A DNA stretch of 9,370 nucleotides, taken from assembly GCA_036564195.1 (NCBI GenBank), contig DATCLA010000239.1, positions 1 to 9,370 on the forward strand, given 5' to 3'. The DNA comes from DATCLA01 sp036564195 (lineage in GTDB: Bacteria > Bacillota > UBA4882 > UBA8346). Position 1 is the first letter of the stretch. Each line of letters begins with the position of its first letter. Under the pieces are notes generated by a model that had not been told where the DNA came from, did no database searches, and worked only from the letters and a program-made list of their open reading frames with translations. Below are positions 6,341-9,370 of this stretch, one piece after another. The position numbers and the translations under genes are program-made.

Positions 6341-7249
6341 ATGCTGCCTAATTTTATTTGTCCCGGTGCTGCCCGCTCGGCAACTACAAATTTATATTAT
6401 TTGTTAATTCAGCATCCTCGAATTTATCTGCCTGCAATTAAAGAAACCCGTTTTTTTAGCCAGGATTATGAAAAGGGATTAGCATGGTATGAGCGAAAGT
6501 ATTACGCCGCCGTGAAAGACGAAATAGCGATTGGGGATATTTCTCCGGTCTATTTAATCGATGAACGCTGCCCGGAACGCATCTTTCGGCTGCTGGGGAA
6601 AGATATTAAATTTATTATTATGCTCAGAAATCCGGTGGATCGGGCTTATTCCCACTATTGCATGTTGCGCAGCCATCAGTTTGAAGACCTGCCCTTTGAA
6701 GCAGCGCTGCAACTTGAGGAACGGGAACGGGTTGTAAAATCCCTAAAATACTACCGGCATCAGTATGGATTCCAATACCTTAAAGAAAGCAGTTACTTTC
6801 AGTTGATTCAAAGGTATTTGCAATTTTTTGCCCGGGACCGTTTTAAATTTATTGTGTTTGAAGAGTTCATTAAGGATACTGAAGTTCATTTAAACAAGAT
6901 TTTAGATTTTTTGGGAATCCGGGAACCATACCGGTTTGACTTAAACGTTTACCGCAACCCGGCTACAGTGTCTAATAATTCCAGAATTAACCGGTTGTTT
7001 TATTGTAACCCGCTATTAAAAAAAGCCAGAAACTATATTCAAATGAAGACCGGCTGGAAGACCCAGTCTTTACTTAAAAAAGTAAAAAACACTCTGCTGA
7101 CAAAGGAGAATTCTCCTATTCCGCCCTTAGATGAAAAGCTGCGCCGCCAATTGAATAGTTATTTTGATACTGAAATTAAACAACTCGAAGCTTTTCTGGG
7201 TAGGGATCTGTCAATATGGAAACAGCCGGACCGGAAGGAGGTTGAGTAG
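6341..7249 (+). CDS. PAPS-dependent sulfotransferase (heparan-sulfate/NDST-like family)
   Basis: The enzyme would move the sulfuryl group from PAPS to a hydroxyl or amino group of an unknown acceptor, such as a glycan, lipid or small metabolite. From ATG 6341 it has 302 residues, a normal length. The PAPS 5'-phosphosulfate loop is CPGAARSATTNLYYLL (7-22); the usual Lys is Arg12 and the usual Gly before TT is Ala14. A KETRFF motif (34-39) matches the KE-x-x-FF element of glycan sulfotransferases. GDISPVYL is at 65-72. The 3'-phosphate motif IIMLRNPVDRAYSHY is at 92-106, with the expected Arg96 and Ser104. The C-terminus LEAFLGRDLSIW is typical of the family and shows the gene is complete. No signal peptide or membrane segment is seen, so it should act in the cytoplasm. 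It starts 26 bases after cysN and is probably co-transcribed with cysCDN, which make its donor. Confidence 0.9.
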   Translation: MLPNFICPGAARSATTNLYYLLIQHPRIYLPAIKETRFFSQDYEKGLAWYERKYYAAVKDEIAIGDISPVYLIDERCPERIFRLLGKDIKFIIMLRNPVDRAYSHYCMLRSHQFEDLPFEAALQLEERERVVKSLKYYRHQYGFQYLKESSYFQLIQRYLQFFARDRFKFIVFEEFIKDTEVHLNKILDFLGIREPYRFDLNVYRNPATVSNNSRINRLFYCNPLLKKARNYIQMKTGWKTQSLLKKVKNTLLTKENSPIPPLDEKLRRQLNSYFDTEIKQLEAFLGRDLSIWKQPDRKEVE

Positions 7250-7329
7250 GCGAAATTTTCCGAAAAACTGCGAATAGGTCACCCTACACTTTCTGGCAGG
7301 ATAGTTAATACTGCAAGGAGCTGATTGAC

Positions 7330-8331
7330 ATGGATGGAGAAGCGGAGCAATCAGTAAAACAATTGAACCGGCGTCGCTGGATGGTATGGATACCGCTGGC
7401 TTTTGCCTTTTGTCCTCTTACTTTCATCGCACTGCCAGCCACCGGAGTAGTAGCGGACAGCTTAATGCGGGATTTTTCCATTACCCGGGCGGCGGATATC
7501 GGAAGGTTAGCTTCAGTTTATTTTTATATTTATGCGGTGATGCAACTACCAGCAGGGATTTTAGCTGATACTTTCGGACCGCGCCGGACGGTGCTTTTGG
7601 CGCTAACCGCTGCTACTTTGGGGGCAGTTATTTTTGGCCTTGCTGCCAATATTACCATGTTGTATTTGGACCGGGTTATCTCCAGTATCGGGCTAGGATT
7701 GATTTATATTTGTATCGTTAAAATCCATGCCGAATGGTTTCGGACCCGTGAATTCACGACCATGACCGGGCTGGCGGTAGTGGCCGGCAGCACCGGATTT
7801 TTACTGGCGGCAACTCCCTTAGCCTTAATGGTGGACTGCTTTGGTTGGCGCAATGCCTTTTTAACCTTGACTGCCTACTCCTTGTTGGTAGCGGTTGCCT
7901 GCTGGCATTGGGTTAAAGACCACCCGACCGACCTGGTGCTGCCGACCATTACTGCAGTTGAAGCGTGGGAAGGTACTGTTTGGCATGGCGGCAAGCCACC
8001 GGTTTGGGCGCTGTATCCTCTTAGTTTTGGGATTAGTTTAGAAGTGTCGGGGACTAATTTAAATGTGGCTTGCGGTAAAGAAGTTAACCCCCCTGCTATA
8101 ACCGGGATGGTTGCCGGGATTATTAATACCGGTCTTGGTCGGATACTGGACCAGCATTGGCAGGGTGCGGTGGAACAAGGAGTCCGAGTCTATCCCTTAG
8201 CAGCTTTTCAAAGCGCTTTTTGGTTTTGCGCGATAGTACTATTGGTAGGATTATTCTTCACTTGTTTAATTAAGGAGACCAGAGGGGTAAATATCTACTC
8301 CTGTTCGAAGCAGTCATCCCCGGTGGGATGA
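7330..8331 (+). CDS. MFS transporter with apparent internal deletions, probably not functional
   Basis: The N-terminal half is a normal major facilitator half. TM1 is near residues 17-41, TM2 near 60-78, motif A GILADTFGPRRT at 76-87, TM3 near 88-106, TM4 near 108-132, TM5 near 143-168 and TM6 near 175-195. After a loop (about 196-222), WALYPLSFGISLEVSGTNLNVACGKEVNPP jumps almost directly to sequence that in relatives lies between TM10 and TM11. The INTGLGRILDQ segment (265-274) also looks shortened. The last helix AAFQSAFWFCAIVLLVGLFF (291-310) and the tail KETRGVNIY are family-like. At 333 residues against about 400-430, and with roughly TM7-10 missing, a working 12-helix transporter is unlikely. 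The frame is open throughout. ATG 7330 is preceded by AAGGAG at 7315-7320. It lies 80 bases after the sulfotransferase, so co-transcription is possible. Its substrate is unknown. Confidence 0.75.
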   Translation: MDGEAEQSVKQLNRRRWMVWIPLAFAFCPLTFIALPATGVVADSLMRDFSITRAADIGRLASVYFYIYAVMQLPAGILADTFGPRRTVLLALTAATLGAVIFGLAANITMLYLDRVISSIGLGLIYICIVKIHAEWFRTREFTTMTGLAVVAGSTGFLLAATPLALMVDCFGWRNAFLTLTAYSLLVAVACWHWVKDHPTDLVLPTITAVEAWEGTVWHGGKPPVWALYPLSFGISLEVSGTNLNVACGKEVNPPAITGMVAGIINTGLGRILDQHWQGAVEQGVRVYPLAAFQSAFWFCAIVLLVGLFFTCLIKETRGVNIYSCSKQSSPVG

Positions 8332-8519
8332 CCAATACCCTGGTGGTGGTTGAAAAAGCCTGATGCTGTGTGGATTTTGCTGTTTAACTTGTCTTTCGGC
8401 GTTAAGTTACGCTGATGCCTAAAGATTTTCGGGAAGATCTTTTGCGGAAAGTTATTCTGGAAAAGGTTTAATGGATGTCGATGCCGAAAAAAGATTAGCT
8501 TACGATGAAAAAATTTCGT
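8328..8519 (+). pseudogene. Frame-shifted debris of one or more unrecognised genes
   Basis: An ATG at 8328 overlaps the MFS stop in an ATGA arrangement but gives only 11 codons. Frame-shifted, the text continues as PDAVWILLFNLSFGVKLR and stops at 8413-8415. This stop overlaps another ATG (8415) that opens MPKDFREDLLRKVILEK and hits TAA at 8469. One base out of frame, the text continues GLMDVDAEKRLAYDEKIS to TAA at 8517-8519. Such protein-like stretches joined by frame changes, with tight stop-start overlaps, suggest a decayed downstream partner of the transporter. I cannot name the family; a flavin-linked oxidase N-terminus crossed my mind but is not supported. Confidence 0.35.
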
Positions 8520-8539
8520 AAACCGTTTGAACTAAGAAG

Positions 8540-9187
8540 GTGACAAACATTAAGTACGATAAAATTCCGCTGGTTGTAATTAAAAGATTGCCCCTTTACC
8601 AAAGGGTTCTTTCCGAATTGGCCGCTAAAGGAGTCGGACGCATTTCATCGCAGGAGTTGGCAGCGACTATGAAGATTACCGCTTCCCAACTACGTCAGGA
8701 TTTGAGTTTTTTTGGCTCATTCGGTCAACAAGGCTATGGTTATAGGGTTGAGCAACTCTTGGACGAAGTTAATCGGATTTTAGGGCTTAATTACGGGACA
8801 GATATGGTCATGGTTGGTGCCGGCTATTTAGGTAAAGCCTTGCTTAATTATGAAAACTTTCGGAAAAGGGGTTTTGTGATCCAGGCTGTTTTTGATATTG
8901 ACCCAGAATTGATTGGTAAAACACTTAATGGAATTACCGTCAGGCCCAGCAGCCAGCTGGCAACGTATTTGGAGCAGAATCCCACCGAAATCGGGATTAT
9001 TTGCACTCCGGCAGCGGCGGCACAAAATGTTGCTGATATTATGGTGCAATCCGGTATCAAGGGGATTTGGAATTTTGCTCCGGTGACATTAAAAGTCCCG
9101 GAGACAACTTACGTGGAACATGTTCATATTAGCGAAAGCTTAATGGTGTTATCGTTTAAAATCAGACAAGCGTACCGCAATGGCTAA
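8540..9187 (+). CDS. rex: Redox-sensing transcriptional repressor Rex
   Basis: Rex is a homodimeric repressor of fermentation and respiration genes that leaves DNA when the NADH/NAD+ ratio rises. The 215 residues fit the family. The winged-helix domain (about 1-85) contains KIPLVVIKRLPLYQRVL, RISSQELAATMKITASQLRQDL with the recognition helix around 46-56, and FGSFGQQGYGY (58-68). The Rossmann domain has VMVGAGYLGKALLNY (90-104, glycines 93, 95 and 98), an acidic strand end FDIDPELIG (118-126), ICTPAAAAQ (154-162) and GIWNFAP (175-181). The C-terminal helix ISESLMVLSFKIRQAY matches the domain-swapped dimer helix. GTG 8540 is the longest possible start, but the AAGAAGG ribosome-like motif (8534-8540) runs straight into it. 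An ATT at 8549 has better spacing, and TGA at 8528 blocks any upstream start. No promoter of its own was found convincingly. Confidence 0.95.
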   Translation: MTNIKYDKIPLVVIKRLPLYQRVLSELAAKGVGRISSQELAATMKITASQLRQDLSFFGSFGQQGYGYRVEQLLDEVNRILGLNYGTDMVMVGAGYLGKALLNYENFRKRGFVIQAVFDIDPELIGKTLNGITVRPSSQLATYLEQNPTEIGIICTPAAAAQNVADIMVQSGIKGIWNFAPVTLKVPETTYVEHVHISESLMVLSFKIRQAYRNG

Positions 9188-9188
9188 G

Positions 9189-9215
9189 CGGTTGCCAAAG
9201 GCTTACTAAAAACCG
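9189..9215 (+). terminator. Weak hairpin after rex
   Basis: CGGTT (9189-9193) can pair with AACCG (9211-9215), and GCC-AAA-GGC (9194-9202) forms an inner hairpin. Only a short TTATT follows. It might end rex transcription, but the structure is asymmetric and the T tract is poor. Confidence 0.2.
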
Positions 9216-9218
9216 TTA

Positions 9219-9247
9219 TTGACAAATGCCACACAATTTGCTATTTT
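9219..9247 (+). promoter_or_regulatory. Strong sigma-A type promoter driving the T-box leader
   Basis: A perfect TTGACA -35 box (9219-9224), a 17-base spacer and a TATTTT -10 box (9242-9247) lie about 30 bases after rex. Transcription would start near 9254, just upstream of the T-box. The stretch 9219-9236 also begins TTG and ends ACACAA, vaguely like a Rex operator, which is discussed as a finding. Confidence 0.75.
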
Positions 9248-9271
9248 AAAAGATATATTTATATTAAATCA

Positions 9272-9370
9272 AATGCGTTGAAAGGGAAAACACGCTGCAG
9301 TTTGGCGCTTGCAGAGAACTGTTGGTTGCTGCGAAACAGTACGCCGGGCAGTGGTGGACTCACCCTGGAG
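9272..9370 (+). ncRNA. T-box leader, 5' part (stem I), probable leucine CUC specifier
   Basis: T-box RNAs sense uncharged tRNA and control amino-acid genes or tRNA-synthetase genes in Bacillota. Stem I is recognisable here. Basal strand AGGG (9283-9286) pairs with CCCT (9363-9366), CTGC (9295-9298) with GCAG (9348-9351), GGCG (9304-9307) with CGCC (9342-9345), and CTGTT (9319-9323) with AACAG (9335-9339). The hallmark AGAGA bulge is at 9313-9317, the apical GGTTGCTGCGA type loop at 9324-9334, and the closing CCCTGGAG at 9363-9370. The specifier loop reads GGA-CTC-A, so the codon before the conserved purine is CTC (9359-9361), which is leucine. The antiterminator with its TGGNACC bulge and the regulated gene lie beyond the window; leuS or a leucine/branched-chain biosynthesis gene would be expected. 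Confidence 0.8.

Noticed and set aside
7234..7276. Small open frame from TTG 7241 after a GGAAGGAGG
   Set aside because: The start touches the ribosome-like motif with no spacing, the motif is explained as sulfotransferase codons, and only 11 residues follow.

Overview
The window looks like a chromosomal segment from an anaerobic or facultative member of the Bacillota (Clostridia or Limnochordia-like). The grounds are a Rex redox repressor, the 5' part of a T-box leader, strong AAGGAGG-type ribosome binding sites, several TTG/GTG starts, and clostridial-type CysD and CysN proteins. All genes recognised lie on the + strand. I could not name a genus.

Left end (1-1718): the last codons of an upstream gene, probably a TetR-type regulator, are followed by a 25-bp interrupted palindrome. 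Next comes a badly decayed RND (HAE1/AcrB-like) efflux pump gene, broken by several frameshifts and large deletions. A stand-alone PfkB-family sugar-phosphate kinase (1719-2651) follows, apparently with its own promoter.

Centre (2652-7249): a 314-bp gap holds a terminator-like hairpin and a long stem with a possible competing pairing. It precedes a compact operon: APS kinase (cysC), ATP sulfurylase subunits 2 and 1 (cysD, cysN) and a sulfotransferase. CysD and CysN make adenosine 5'-phosphosulfate from sulfate and ATP, with GTP hydrolysis driving the reaction. CysC phosphorylates it to PAPS. The sulfotransferase would then transfer the sulfuryl group to an unknown acceptor. No APS/PAPS reductase or sulfite reductase lies in the window, so the set looks like a sulfation module (comparable in logic to rhizobial NodPQ-NodH) rather than cysteine assimilation. 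CysN ends in an APS-kinase-like domain whose ATP-binding loop is lost, which fits the presence of a separate intact CysC. CysD has four cysteines arranged as in Fe-S APS reductases.

Right end (7250-9370): an MFS transporter gene still has an open frame but appears to have lost about TM7-10. About 200 bp of frame-shifted gene debris follows, then rex, whose start codon is ambiguous. After rex there is a strong sigma-A type promoter driving a T-box leader that appears to carry a leucine CUC specifier. The window ends inside that leader, so the regulated gene is not seen.

The contrast between an intact sulfation operon and decayed transporter genes on both sides is the main theme of the window.
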